From NCBI GenBank assembly GCA_945912145.1, contig CAMEBF010000001.1, positions 62,001 through 126,000 of the forward strand: a DNA stretch of 64,000 bases. Direction: 5' to 3'. Numbering within the stretch: position 1 is the first letter of the stretch; every line of letters starts with the position of its first letter. The DNA is from an uncultured Clostridia bacterium. Its GTDB lineage: Bacteria > Bacillota > Clostridia > Oscillospirales > Acutalibacteraceae. The translations under genes were made by a program, and so were the position numbers. The notes beneath the pieces are model-generated. The model searched no databases. It was given only the letters and a program-made list of their open reading frames with translations, and was not told where the DNA came from. Positions 34,377-42,987 of the stretch are shown piece after piece.

Positions 34377-37001
34377 ATGCGTAAGGAGCTTGAAAAACAG
34401 TATAATCCGACAAACGTTGAGGACAGAACCTATCGGTTCTGGGAGGACGGCAAGTTCTTCCATGCCAATCTCGACGAGAATAAAAAACCGTATACAATCG
34501 TAATCCCCCCACCGAATATCACCGGTCAGCTTCATATGGGACACGCGCTTGACAACACGCTTCAGGACATTCTGATCCGTTGGCGTCGTATGCAGGGTTA
34601 TGACACCCTGTGGGTGCCCGGCACGGATCATGCGTCCATCGCGACGGAAGCGAAGATCGTGGAGGCGATGAAGAAAGAGGGACTGACCAAGGAAGACTTG
34701 GGACGCGAAAAATTCCTCGAACGCGCATGGGACTGGAAAAGGCAGTACGGCGGCAGAATCGTCGAACAGCTCAAGAAGCTCGGCTCGTCCTGCGACTGGG
34801 ACAGAGAGCGTTTCACACTCGATGAGGGCTGCAATAAGGCGGTTCGCGAGGTGTTTGTCCGTCTGTACGAAAAGGGACTGATCTATCGCGGCGAGCGCAT
34901 CATCAACTGGTGTCCGCATTGCCTGACGTCGATCTCCGACGCCGAGGTGGAATACGAGGATCAGGCGGGGCATTTCTGGCATCTGCGCTATCCGTTCAAG
35001 GACGGCAGCGGCTATCTGGAGCTGGCAACCACCCGTCCCGAGACGCTTCTGGGCGATACGGCGGTTGCGGTCAATCCGAACGATGAACGTTATAAAGATG
35101 TTGTCGGCAAGACGCTGATCCTTCCTCTGGTTCACCGTGAAATTCCCGTTGTTGCCGACGATTACGTGGAAACGGATTTCGGTACCGGCGTCGTGAAGAT
35201 CACACCGGCGCACGACCCGAACGATTTTGAGGTCGGGCTGCGTCATAATCTGCCTGTTATCAACGTCCTGACCGAGGACGCCAAAATCGTGGACGATTAC
35301 CCGGAATACGCCGGCATGGATCGCTACGAAGCGAGAAAAGCCATCGTCCGCGATCTTGAAAAAGAGGGTGCGCTTGTCCGCGTGGAGGATTATTCGCATA
35401 ACGTCGGCTCCTGCTATCGCTGCCATTCGACGGTCGAGCCGCGCATTTCCAAGCAGTGGTTCGTGAAAATGGAGCCGTTGGCAAAGCCCGCGATCGACGT
35501 TGTCAAAGAGGGCAAAACGAAGTTCATTCCCGAACGGTTCAGCAAGATTTATTATCATTGGATGGAGAATATCAAGGACTGGTGCATTTCGCGTCAGCTC
35601 TGGTGGGGTCATCGGATTCCTGCCTGGTACTGCGCGGACTGCGGCGAGATCACTGTCGCCAGAGAAACGCCGGATTGCTGCTGCAAGTGCGGCGGACATC
35701 ATCTGACGCAGGACCCCGATACGCTCGATACCTGGTTCTCCTCGGCACTGTGGCCGTTCTCCACACTTGGCTGGCCGGACGAAACGCCGGAGCTGAAACA
35801 CTATTTCCCGACGAGCACGCTCGTTACGGGCTACGATATCATTTTCTTCTGGGTCGCGCGTATGATCTTCTCGTCCTGCGAGCAGATGGGATCACAGCCT
35901 TTTGATACCGTGCTGATTCATGGTCTTGTCCGTGATGCGCAGGGCAGAAAGATGTCCAAATCGCTCGGCAACGGCATCGATCCGCTTGAGATCATCGACC
36001 AATACGGCGCGGACGCGCTCCGCTTTACGCTGGCGACGGGCAACAGCCCCGGAAACGATATGCGTTTCTCCGATGAAAAGGTGGCGGCGAGCCGTAACTT
36101 TGCCAATAAACTCTGGAACGCGGCGCGCTTTGTGCTGATGAATCTTGATGAAAACGAGCCAGAGCCTCATATTCCCGAAACGCTTGCAATCGAGGATAAA
36201 TGGATTCTCGATCAGCTCAACAGCCTGGTTGCAGACGTGACCGCTTCTCTCGAAAAATTTGAACTGGGTCTCGCGGTGCAGAAGCTCTATGATTTCATCT
36301 GGGACGTGCTGTGCGACTGGTATATCGAGCTTTGCAAAATCCGTCTCGGCGGCGAAGACCCGGAGCAGAAGAATAACTGCCGCGCCGTTCTCGTCTATGT
36401 TCTGACGACGACGTTGCAGCTCCTGCATCCGTTCATGCCGTTTATCACGGAGGAAATCTGGCAGGCGTTGCCGCATGAGGGCGAAAGCATCATGGTTTCG
36501 GCTTGGCCGGAATTTAAGGAGTCTCTTGTGTTCCATGAGGAAGAGACTGAAATGGAACGCATCATGACGGCAATCAAGGCAATCCGGAACCGCCGCGCCG
36601 AGATGAATGTCGCGCCCTCCAAAAAGGCGAAAGTGTTCATCGCGACGGCGTATCAGGATACCTTTACGACCGGCGTTCCGTTCTTCAAGCGTCTGGCGTC
36701 CGCGTCCGATGTGGAAGTCGCAGAAGCGTTTGACATCGACGGCAGCGTCAGCATCGTAACAGCCGACGCAACGATCTATCTGCCTCTTGCGGAGCTTGTG
36801 GATCTGGCGGCGGAAAAGAAGCGTCTGGGAAAAGAGCTGGCCGACGCTGAAAAGAAGCTCGGCTTTATCGAGAATAAGCTCAGCAATCCCGGCTTCCTTG
36901 CCAAAGCACCGGAAAAGGTCGTCGAGGAACAGCGTGAACAGGGCGAAAAGCTCAAAGAAAAGATCGCGCTGCTGCAATCGAGCATTGAAAAATTGGGTTA
37001 A
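34377..37001 (+). CDS. valS: Valyl-tRNA synthetase
   Basis: The 874-residue class I synthetase has the HIGH-type [16 protein letters not shown], the editing domain ([19 protein letters not shown]), [14 protein letters not shown] and the KMSKS motif [17 protein letters not shown]-terminal anticodon domain and coiled coil ([20 protein letters not shown]) follow. AACGGAGG precedes the ATG. Expression is under the T-box leader just upstream. Confidence 0.98.
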   Translation: MRKELEKQYNPTNVEDRTYRFWEDGKFFHANLDENKKPYTIVIPPPNITGQLHMGHALDNTLQDILIRWRRMQGYDTLWVPGTDHASIATEAKIVEAMKKEGLTKEDLGREKFLERAWDWKRQYGGRIVEQLKKLGSSCDWDRERFTLDEGCNKAVREVFVRLYEKGLIYRGERIINWCPHCLTSISDAEVEYEDQAGHFWHLRYPFKDGSGYLELATTRPETLLGDTAVAVNPNDERYKDVVGKTLILPLVHREIPVVADDYVETDFGTGVVKITPAHDPNDFEVGLRHNLPVINVLTEDAKIVDDYPEYAGMDRYEARKAIVRDLEKEGALVRVEDYSHNVGSCYRCHSTVEPRISKQWFVKMEPLAKPAIDVVKEGKTKFIPERFSKIYYHWMENIKDWCISRQLWWGHRIPAWYCADCGEITVARETPDCCCKCGGHHLTQDPDTLDTWFSSALWPFSTLGWPDETPELKHYFPTSTLVTGYDIIFFWVARMIFSSCEQMGSQPFDTVLIHGLVRDAQGRKMSKSLGNGIDPLEIIDQYGADALRFTLATGNSPGNDMRFSDEKVAASRNFANKLWNAARFVLMNLDENEPEPHIPETLAIEDKWILDQLNSLVADVTASLEKFELGLAVQKLYDFIWDVLCDWYIELCKIRLGGEDPEQKNNCRAVLVYVLTTTLQLLHPFMPFITEEIWQALPHEGESIMVSAWPEFKESLVFHEEETEMERIMTAIKAIRNRRAEMNVAPSKKAKVFIATAYQDTFTTGVPFFKRLASASDVEVAEAFDIDGSVSIVTADATIYLPLAELVDLAAEKKRLGKELADAEKKLGFIENKLSNPGFLAKAPEKVVEEQREQGEKLKEKIALLQSSIEKLG

Positions 37002-37007
37002 AACAAA

Positions 37008-37037
37008 GGGCTGTCGTTTCGGCAGCCCCGATCTTTC
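37008..37037 (+). terminator. valS terminator
   Basis: GGGCTG and GCAGCCC pair around TCGTTTCG, followed by a short T-containing tail, 6 bases after the stop. Confidence 0.6.
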
Positions 37038-37040
37038 ATA

Positions 37041-37183
37041 ATGTACAGAGTTCAAAGTGCAAAGTGCAATTTCGGAAGCACTTCGTGCTTGAATTATATG
37101 CCTGCGGCGCGTTTTCATTTATAATGGTTCAAAAGGCGAAGCCTTTTCCTTCATTGAACTCTGAACTTTGCACTTTGCTCATT
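37041..37183 (-). repeat. Palindromic intergenic repeat (full copy, inverted)
   Basis: This is the reverse-complement version of the 31121-31280 element: TTCAAAGTGCAAAGTGCAAT at the left, GGAAGCACTTCGTGCTT, GCCTGCGGCGCG, AAAAGGCGAAGCCTTTT and AACTTTGCACTTTGCTC at the right. It sits between valS and folC. Confidence 0.65.
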
Positions 37184-37201
37184 AAAAATAAGGTGACAAC
37201 C

Positions 37202-38470
37202 ATGACTTCTTCCGAAAACTATTATCATTCTCTTCTGACGTTCGGCATGAAACCCGGGCTTGACCGCATCGCCGTTCTGCTCGGGCGGCTCGGCGATCCT
37301 CAGAAATCCCTGCGGTGTATTCATGTTGCAGGCACGAACGGCAAGGGGACTGTCTGCACGCTTTTAGCCGGTGTGCTAACGGCGGCGGGCTATAAAACAG
37401 GGCTCTATACGTCGCCCTATATCGTCGATTTCCGGGAGAGAATCCGCGTCAACGGCGAAATGATTCCCGAAAACGACCTCGACGAAGTGACGCTTCGGGT
37501 GAAAGAACAGGTCGAAGCCATGCGAAGTGAGGGACTGGTCATCACCGAATTTGAGGCGGTGACGGCGGCGGCATTTTTGTATTATAAACAATGCGGCTGC
37601 GATTTCGTCGTGCTCGAAACAGGACTCGGCGGTCGGTTTGACGCGACGAATGTGATCGAGCGTCCGCTTGTGAGCGTCATCACGTCCATATCGCTTGACC
37701 ATGTGAAAATTCTCGGCAATACCACGGCGGAGATCGCCTACGAAAAATGCGGCATTATCAAGCGGAATTGCCCCGTTGTGACGGCTTCGACGCAGGACGC
37801 TGACGCGCTCAGAATGATCCGCGAACAATCGCAGACGAAAAACGCGCCGTTCCGCTTAGCGCAGGTCGGTTCTTGTCGGGTTCTTACGGCTTCAATCAGG
37901 GGCAGCGAGATTTATTTCGGCAGCAGGGAAGTCTTTGTGCCGTTTCCGGGCGCGCATCAGATTGAAAACGCCGTGATCGCGCTGACAGCGATCGATGAGC
38001 TGAAAGAGCAGGGAATTCGCATTCCCGAAAAGGCAATCCGGCAGGGATTCAAAAATGCGAAAAATCCGGCGCGGTGTGAGATTGTTTCGGAAGAGCCGCT
38101 TGTTTTGCTCGACGGCTGTCATAACGAATCCTCCGCAAAAGCCCTTGCCGCCGTGCTGAAGCAATACCTGAACGGCAAAAAAATTCACGCCCTGATGGGC
38201 ATGATGGCGGATAAGGATATTGACGCCGTGCTGTCGGCGTTGACGCCGTGTCTTTCTTCCGCGGTGACGGTCACACCCTCAAATCCGAGGGCAATCAGCG
38301 CGCAGGAACTCATGGAAAAAATAAAAAAAAGCGGCGTTCCCGCCGTCAGCTTTGATTCGGTTGAAGATGGCTATGCGTTTGCTTTGAAACATACAAAAGA
38401 GGGGGAGACGCTCATCGTCTGCGGCTCGCTGTATCTGTGCGCCGATGTGTACGCGCTTTTTCGGAAATAA
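37202..38470 (+). CDS. folC: Folylpolyglutamate synthase / dihydrofolate synthase
   Basis: The 422-residue Mur-ligase-like enzyme has VAGTNGKGTVCTLLAGVL (P-loop), GLYTSPYIVDFRERIRVNGE, ETGLGGRFDATNVI, SLDHVKILGNT and LLDGCHNESSAKAL. It adds glutamate to folates. AAGGTG lies before the ATG at 37202. Upstream in-frame codons belong to the intergenic repeat. Confidence 0.95.
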   Translation: MTSSENYYHSLLTFGMKPGLDRIAVLLGRLGDPQKSLRCIHVAGTNGKGTVCTLLAGVLTAAGYKTGLYTSPYIVDFRERIRVNGEMIPENDLDEVTLRVKEQVEAMRSEGLVITEFEAVTAAAFLYYKQCGCDFVVLETGLGGRFDATNVIERPLVSVITSISLDHVKILGNTTAEIAYEKCGIIKRNCPVVTASTQDADALRMIREQSQTKNAPFRLAQVGSCRVLTASIRGSEIYFGSREVFVPFPGAHQIENAVIALTAIDELKEQGIRIPEKAIRQGFKNAKNPARCEIVSEEPLVLLDGCHNESSAKALAAVLKQYLNGKKIHALMGMMADKDIDAVLSALTPCLSSAVTVTPSNPRAISAQELMEKIKKSGVPAVSFDSVEDGYAFALKHTKEGETLIVCGSLYLCADVYALFRK

Positions 38471-38514
38471 AAAAGCGGCATACATTGTTTTGTATGCCGT
38501 AACGGAAAAAGGGG

Positions 38515-38763
38515 TTAGTCCTCTTGGCCGACCAACCAGTTGATGGTGACGCCGAGAACATCCGCAAGAGCTACAAGTTCGTAATCATTGATACTTCTAA
38601 GCTGTCCTTCAAGCTTAGAGAGTCCGGAAGCATTCAGGTCGATTCCCCTGACTTGGAGCTGTGTCAATAGATCTTTCTGCTTCATACCGATTGCTTTTCT
38701 GCGTTGTTCTACTCTTTCACCCGCAATGTTGCGCGTGCCAAGTTCTTGTTTTCTGACTCTCAT
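38515..38763 (-). CDS. Small XRE/Cro-CI-type helix-turn-helix protein
   Basis: The 82-residue protein has the HTH segment GERVEQRRKAIGMKQKDLLT and ASGLSKLEGQLRSINDYEL, ending in ALADVLGVTINWLVG, a typical single-domain DNA-binding protein. GGAGGTGGG lies just before the ATG, and a promoter is at 38787-38815. It is divergent from pncB and may act on the inverted repeat near 38859-38909. Confidence 0.82.
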   Translation of the reverse strand: MRVRKQELGTRNIAGERVEQRRKAIGMKQKDLLTQLQVRGIDLNASGLSKLEGQLRSINDYELVALADVLGVTINWLVGQED

Positions 38764-38786
38764 TTTCCCACCTCCAGTATAATTCT

Positions 38787-38815
38787 ATTTTAACATGATG
38801 ATTTTTAAAATGCAA
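38787..38815 (-). promoter_or_regulatory. Promoter of the small HTH gene
   Basis: Minus-strand TTGCAT (38810-38815), 17-bp spacer, TAAAAT (38787-38792). Confidence 0.6.
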
Positions 38816-38858
38816 GTAGTCCGAAAAAGATTTATCTTTCAGAATAAAAAATACAAAG

Positions 38859-38909
38859 ATTTCCGTCATTTTTAGTAAGAAATGCTAAAAATGAGACGGA
38901 ATTTTTTTT
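38859..38909. promoter_or_regulatory. Large inverted repeat between HTH gene and pncB
   Basis: ATTTCCGTC..GACGGAAT and TTTTTAG..CTAAAAA pair across AGTAAGAAATG, followed on the plus strand by eight T. It reads as a terminator-like hairpin upstream of the pncB promoter, but no plus-strand gene needs one here; an operator for the HTH protein is possible. Confidence 0.5.
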
Positions 38910-38919
38910 AGAAATTTAT

Positions 38920-38948
38920 TTGATTCCCGTCTCTGATTGTGTTATGAT
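38920..38948 (+). promoter_or_regulatory. pncB promoter
   Basis: TTGATT (38920-38925), 17-bp spacer, TATGAT (38943-38948), 26 bases before the ATG. Confidence 0.65.
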
Positions 38949-38973
38949 AGAGTCGGAAAAGGACGTGTTCTTT

Positions 38974-40419
38974 ATGATCAATAAAAATGAAAAATATAAT
39001 CTGATGATGGATTTTTATGAAATTGCGCTTGCAAACGGTTTTATCGCCGAAAAGATCGAAGATACGACGGCGTGGTTCGATATGTTTTTCCGTCCCATGC
39101 CGCAGGTCGGCGGCTTCTGCATCATGGCAGGCGTCGAGCAGCTTTGTGATTGCCTGTCCACACTTTCTTTCGATGAGGATGATATTGCCTTTCTTCGAGA
39201 GAAAGGGGTGTCGGAAGAATTCCTTCACTATCTGTCCGATTTCAGATTTCAGTGCGACGTCTGGGCGGTGCCTGAGGGAACGCCTGTTTTTGCCGGCGAG
39301 CCGATCGTCAAGGTGCGCGGTCCGATTTTGCAGGCGTTGCTCATTGAAACAATGGTGCTGTTGACCATCAACCACCAGACGCTCATTGCGACGAAAGCCA
39401 ACCGTATCGTCCGTGCGGCGCAGGGCAGAAGCGTCGTAGAATTCGGCTCGCGTCGGGCACACGGCGCACAGGCGGCTTTGCTCGGCGCCAGAGCGGCGTA
39501 TATCGGCGGCTGCATCGCCACAACCAACGCGCAGGCTGCCAAAATGTTTGACATTCCCGTTTTCGGCGGCATGAGCCATACCTGGATTCAGGCGTTTGAT
39601 ACGGAGCTGGACGCGTTCTGCGCCTATGCGCGCCATTATCCCGATAACTGCGTTCTGCTTGTTGATACGTATGATACGATTCATTCCGGCGTGCCGAACG
39701 CGATCGAAGCGTTCAAGCGAGAATTGCTGCCGCGCGGATTCCGTCCCAAGGGCATTCGCATCGACAGCGGCGACCTTGCCTATCTTTCCAAGAAAATCCG
39801 CAGAATGCTCAATGACGCAGGCTTCCCCGACTGCGATATTTACGCCTCCAATTCCCTTGACGAGCACATCGTCCGCGAAATGCTCGGTCACGGCGCGAGA
39901 GTGGACGGCTTCCTTGTCGGTGAACGGCTGATTACGTCGGCGGATGCGCCTGTTTTCGGCGGCGTCTATAAGCTTGCCGCAATCGAAAAGAACGGTAAAA
40001 TCAAAAACTGCATCAAACTGAGCGAAAACGTTTCCAAGATCACCACGCCGTGTCCGAAGCTGCTGTGGCGTCTTTTCGATATGGAGACCGGCAAGGCGAT
40101 CGCCGATCTGCTGACGCTCGAAGATGAGAATATTTCCGAAAAGTCCGAATACGAGCTGTTCGACCCGGACTATTCATGGAAGCGCAAGACCGTCTCGAAC
40201 TTTGTCGCGCGGCAGCTGCTGGTTCCTGTTTTTGAAAAAGGACAGCGAGTGTATACCTCTCCTGCGCTTTCCGATATTCGTTCCTACTGCGCCGAACAGG
40301 TCGATACGCTCTGGGAGGAAGTCCTGCGCTTTGAGTATCCGCATAATTACTATGTGGATTTATCTCAGCCGCTTTGGGAGGAAAAACAAAAGCTGATCGG
40401 GGAAGCGAGAAAAAAATAA
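38974..40419 (+). CDS. pncB: Nicotinate phosphoribosyltransferase
   Basis: The 481-residue enzyme has FRPMPQVGGFCIMAGVEQ, EFGSRRAHGAQAALLGARAA, GGMSHTWIQAF, LVDTYDTIHSG, IRIDSGDLAYLSK and the long-form C-terminal domain. It converts nicotinate and PRPP to nicotinate mononucleotide in NAD salvage. AAAGGA lies about 10 bases before the ATG at 38974; an in-frame upstream ATG overlaps the promoter. Confidence 0.95.
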   Translation: MINKNEKYNLMMDFYEIALANGFIAEKIEDTTAWFDMFFRPMPQVGGFCIMAGVEQLCDCLSTLSFDEDDIAFLREKGVSEEFLHYLSDFRFQCDVWAVPEGTPVFAGEPIVKVRGPILQALLIETMVLLTINHQTLIATKANRIVRAAQGRSVVEFGSRRAHGAQAALLGARAAYIGGCIATTNAQAAKMFDIPVFGGMSHTWIQAFDTELDAFCAYARHYPDNCVLLVDTYDTIHSGVPNAIEAFKRELLPRGFRPKGIRIDSGDLAYLSKKIRRMLNDAGFPDCDIYASNSLDEHIVREMLGHGARVDGFLVGERLITSADAPVFGGVYKLAAIEKNGKIKNCIKLSENVSKITTPCPKLLWRLFDMETGKAIADLLTLEDENISEKSEYELFDPDYSWKRKTVSNFVARQLLVPVFEKGQRVYTSPALSDIRSYCAEQVDTLWEEVLRFEYPHNYYVDLSQPLWEEKQKLIGEARKK

Positions 40420-40428
40420 GATTACCTG

Positions 40429-40457
40429 TTGACTATGGAAAAATTTAATGTTAGAAT
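40429..40457 (+). promoter_or_regulatory. Promoter of the PP2C-like gene
   Basis: TTGACT (40429-40434), 17-bp spacer, TAGAAT (40452-40457). Confidence 0.65.
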
Positions 40458-40490
40458 AATAGAGTTAAAAAATCAGGGAAGGTGAATATT

Positions 40491-41837
40491 ATGGCTGTTC
40501 TTTCAGCGGAATCCGCCGCAATTACAAAGAGTCGTCTGTCAAAGGGCTTTAACGGCGACAGTCTGAATATAAACGGTCGCGCGGTCACGGCGGAAAACGC
40601 CGACGCCGGCTTCAAGGCGGCAGGTGCTGTCAAGCCTCCGTATGTTGCCGTTATGGCATCGGGCAATCAGAAAGGATTTGCGTCCGGCGCGGCAGCGGCG
40701 TTTAACGATTATATCAAGGAACTGAAACCGGATCCTTATAACGCCGAAGCGGTTCTGAATCGGTTCTTTGACGATATGGATGCCGTTGTGGAAAAATGCG
40801 GCATCGAAGACGGACGTCTTTCTCTCGGTATCATCTGTGCGTATGAGGACTGCGTCGTCGCGGCGAAGAGCGGAGACTGTCATCTGCTCCGATTTTCTGA
40901 CGGAGAGCTTTTTGAGATCGCGTTGTCCGAAGACGACGGCGGACGCGGCTTTCAGTTTATCGATGTAATCTCGGACGGTGATTTGTTTGCGCTCATCGGC
41001 GAGGAATGCTCGCAGAATATCGATTATGACGGTATTGTCCGTGTTTTTGATTCCGGCAGCGATTTAAAGCTTATGATCCGTGATTTGTTTGCGGTCTTTT
41101 CCGCAAACGCGCAGAATCAAGACTGTTCGCTGGTGCTGATCCGCCTGAAATGCGATACACAGCGCACATTTGCTGCTGCTCCCGGTGCTGCCGACGCGCA
41201 GGATGTGTTTGCGCAGGAAACGGATGATATGGCTCCCGCTGATCCCGCTGATTTTGACGCGGAACCGCCGATTGATGCAAACGAGTTGCAGGAGGATAAC
41301 GCTGTCGTCTCCGATGATGAAAATCCGCAGAACGGCAAAAAGCCTTCGGCGAAGAAAAAAATTCTCAGCTTTATTCCGATCGCCATTCTGGTGATTATTT
41401 TAGCGATTGCCGCCGCTTTGTATCTCGCGACCCGTCCGTCGAATCCGTTCAAAGAAAGCGAATCCGTATCCGGCAATGATGCCGCGTTTGTCCTGAACGA
41501 TTCCCAGACGGATGTCAACGGTGATTTTAACGGCAGCAACGGAATGCAGATTGTGGAGGATACGGAATACGGCGGTCATGCGTCGTCCTCGCTGACAAGC
41601 ACGACGAGTCCGGCTCCTACGCAACAGACGGAAAACACGACGCGCTATACGCCTCCCGAAACGACGACGAGCGCGCCTACAACCGAAACGCCGGCGCAGG
41701 AAACCACAACGGCTCAGCCCGAGACGACAACCTCTGCCGAAGAACCCGATCCTGAACCCGAACCGGAGCCTGAACCGGAGCCGGAGCCCGAACCCGAACC
41801 GCAGCCTGAAGAGCCTCAGGGCGGTGAGGAAGCCTGA
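40491..41837 (+). CDS. Degenerate PP2C-like domain, single membrane helix, Thr- and Glu/Pro-rich tail
   Basis: The 448-residue protein has an N-terminal PP2C-like fold (~1-225). The usual DGMGG metal site reads MASGNQKG, while SGDCHLLRF replaces GDSR and NQDCSLVLI replaces DNxT, so it is probably not an active phosphatase. An acidic linker and KPSAKKKILS precede one membrane helix (~295-315; FIPIAILVIILAIAAALYLA). The outside part is Thr/Ser-rich and ends in tandem EP dipeptides. The layout suggests a wall-associated sensor or regulator. AGGGAAGGTGA stands before the ATG, and a terminator follows. Confidence 0.7.
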   Translation: MAVLSAESAAITKSRLSKGFNGDSLNINGRAVTAENADAGFKAAGAVKPPYVAVMASGNQKGFASGAAAAFNDYIKELKPDPYNAEAVLNRFFDDMDAVVEKCGIEDGRLSLGIICAYEDCVVAAKSGDCHLLRFSDGELFEIALSEDDGGRGFQFIDVISDGDLFALIGEECSQNIDYDGIVRVFDSGSDLKLMIRDLFAVFSANAQNQDCSLVLIRLKCDTQRTFAAAPGAADAQDVFAQETDDMAPADPADFDAEPPIDANELQEDNAVVSDDENPQNGKKPSAKKKILSFIPIAILVIILAIAAALYLATRPSNPFKESESVSGNDAAFVLNDSQTDVNGDFNGSNGMQIVEDTEYGGHASSSLTSTTSPAPTQQTENTTRYTPPETTTSAPTTETPAQETTTAQPETTTSAEEPDPEPEPEPEPEPEPEPEPQPEEPQGGEEA

Positions 41838-41861
41838 GTTTCGATCAGATGAATAAAAGAA

Positions 41862-41888
41862 GCCTGCCGGAATGTCGGCGGGCTTTTT
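41862..41888 (+). terminator. Terminator of the PP2C-like gene
   Basis: GCCTGCCG/CGGCGGGC stem around GAATGT, then TTTTT. Confidence 0.85.
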
Positions 41889-41909
41889 CTGTCGGTAAAT
41901 GATCTTTCG

Positions 41910-42803
41910 TTATCCTACTGCGGCGTATTCCGAAAAATCCGAAAACGCGATGTTCAGATCAACATTGCCGTCAATACCGTCCACGGAGCCGGTATCGGAA
42001 TACTGCCAGATCGTATACTGATAATAGAAAAGAGGCGATTCGCCTTCGTGCTGCGCATACCAGAACGGATAGTCCTTGATCCGGCTGAGATCGTAGCGGA
42101 CATAAGCGTCCGTCAGATTGAAATAGACCGCCGGAATGTAGCCGGCTTTTTTGATTTCCTCGCAGAACGCGACGGCGCAGTCCGTAATCGCATCGCCGCT
42201 CATGCCGTCCGTCCGCATAGCGACGTCCGGCTCATTCTCCCAGTCAAAGACAACAGGATATTCAATATCGTGATCATTCAAAATGTCTAAAACAAAATCC
42301 GCTTCCTCGACGGCTTCTTCCGGCGTCGTCGCCTGCGAATAGAAGTAAACGCCGACTGAGAGTCCCGCTTCGGCGGCATTTTCAATGTTTTCGCGTCCCC
42401 GGTCGTCCTCGCAGAGATTGCCGGATGTGCCGTAACCACGGAAGCCGATGCGGATCATGGCAAAGTCGATGCCGTCGGCTTTGACAGCGTCCCAGTCGAT
42501 CTCGCCCTGATGGGATGAAACGTCGATCCCCGTCGTGTAGGAGACCGCGTCGTCGGCGTAGACCATGCGGCCGTCTTCATTCAGGGAAAAGGAATCCTTT
42601 TTATAGGCGCTGGCGGCTACGTCGGCATAGTACGGGACTTCGCCGTTCATAAAGAGAGTAGAAGGCTCCTGAGTCGTCGGTACCTCTTCCGGTGTCTCTT
42701 CACCGCTGCGATGCCCGATGATGATCACGATCAACACAGCCAGCAGGATGATAACGGCAGCCGTGATATAGTAAGGAATGAATTTTTTATCTTTTAAACG
42801 CAT
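41910..42803 (-). CDS. Membrane-anchored GH25 lysozyme
   Basis: The 297-residue protein has an N-terminal anchor (~8-29; IPYYITAAVIILLAVLIVII), a linker, then a GH25 domain. It shows GIDVSSHQGEIDWDAVKADG, FAMIRIGFRGYG, GVYFYSQA, the catalytic PVVFDWEN (DxE) and WQYSDTGSVDGIDGNVDLN. It cleaves the beta-1,4 bond of peptidoglycan. AAAGGA lies before the ATG at 42803, which is better than an in-frame ATG at 42845. Confidence 0.92.
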   Translation of the reverse strand: MRLKDKKFIPYYITAAVIILLAVLIVIIIGHRSGEETPEEVPTTQEPSTLFMNGEVPYYADVAASAYKKDSFSLNEDGRMVYADDAVSYTTGIDVSSHQGEIDWDAVKADGIDFAMIRIGFRGYGTSGNLCEDDRGRENIENAAEAGLSVGVYFYSQATTPEEAVEEADFVLDILNDHDIEYPVVFDWENEPDVAMRTDGMSGDAITDCAVAFCEEIKKAGYIPAVYFNLTDAYVRYDLSRIKDYPFWYAQHEGESPLFYYQYTIWQYSDTGSVDGIDGNVDLNIAFSDFSEYAAVG

Positions 42804-42924
42804 ATTTTGTTCCTTTCCGTCGAATATACTCCTTATTTGTATCATATCATTTTAACGGGAGAAAAACAATAGGAAATTCTTTTTCTCGCAGATGAAAATT
42901 TATCACCGGAATCGGACAAGCGTC

Positions 42925-42953
42925 TTGACACTATGGGGAAATTTCGCTATAAT
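42925..42953 (+). promoter_or_regulatory. Strong promoter of the secreted unknown gene
   Basis: Consensus TTGACA (42925-42930), 17-bp spacer, consensus TATAAT (42948-42953). Confidence 0.85.
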
Positions 42954-42987
42954 GAAAAAAAATATGAACCTGCGGAGGTGTTGTGTT

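Noticed and set aside
34236-35801. Minus-strand open frame of 521 codons over valS
   Set aside because: Antisense to unmistakable valyl-tRNA synthetase sequence and runs through the T-box leader.
35892-37118. Minus-strand open frame of 408 codons over the 3' part of valS
   Set aside because: Antisense shadow; composition atypical and begins in the intergenic repeat.
41750-41815. Tandem DNA repeat or CRISPR-like array
   Set aside because: The repetition is the Glu-Pro coding tail of the PP2C-like protein; there are no spacers.
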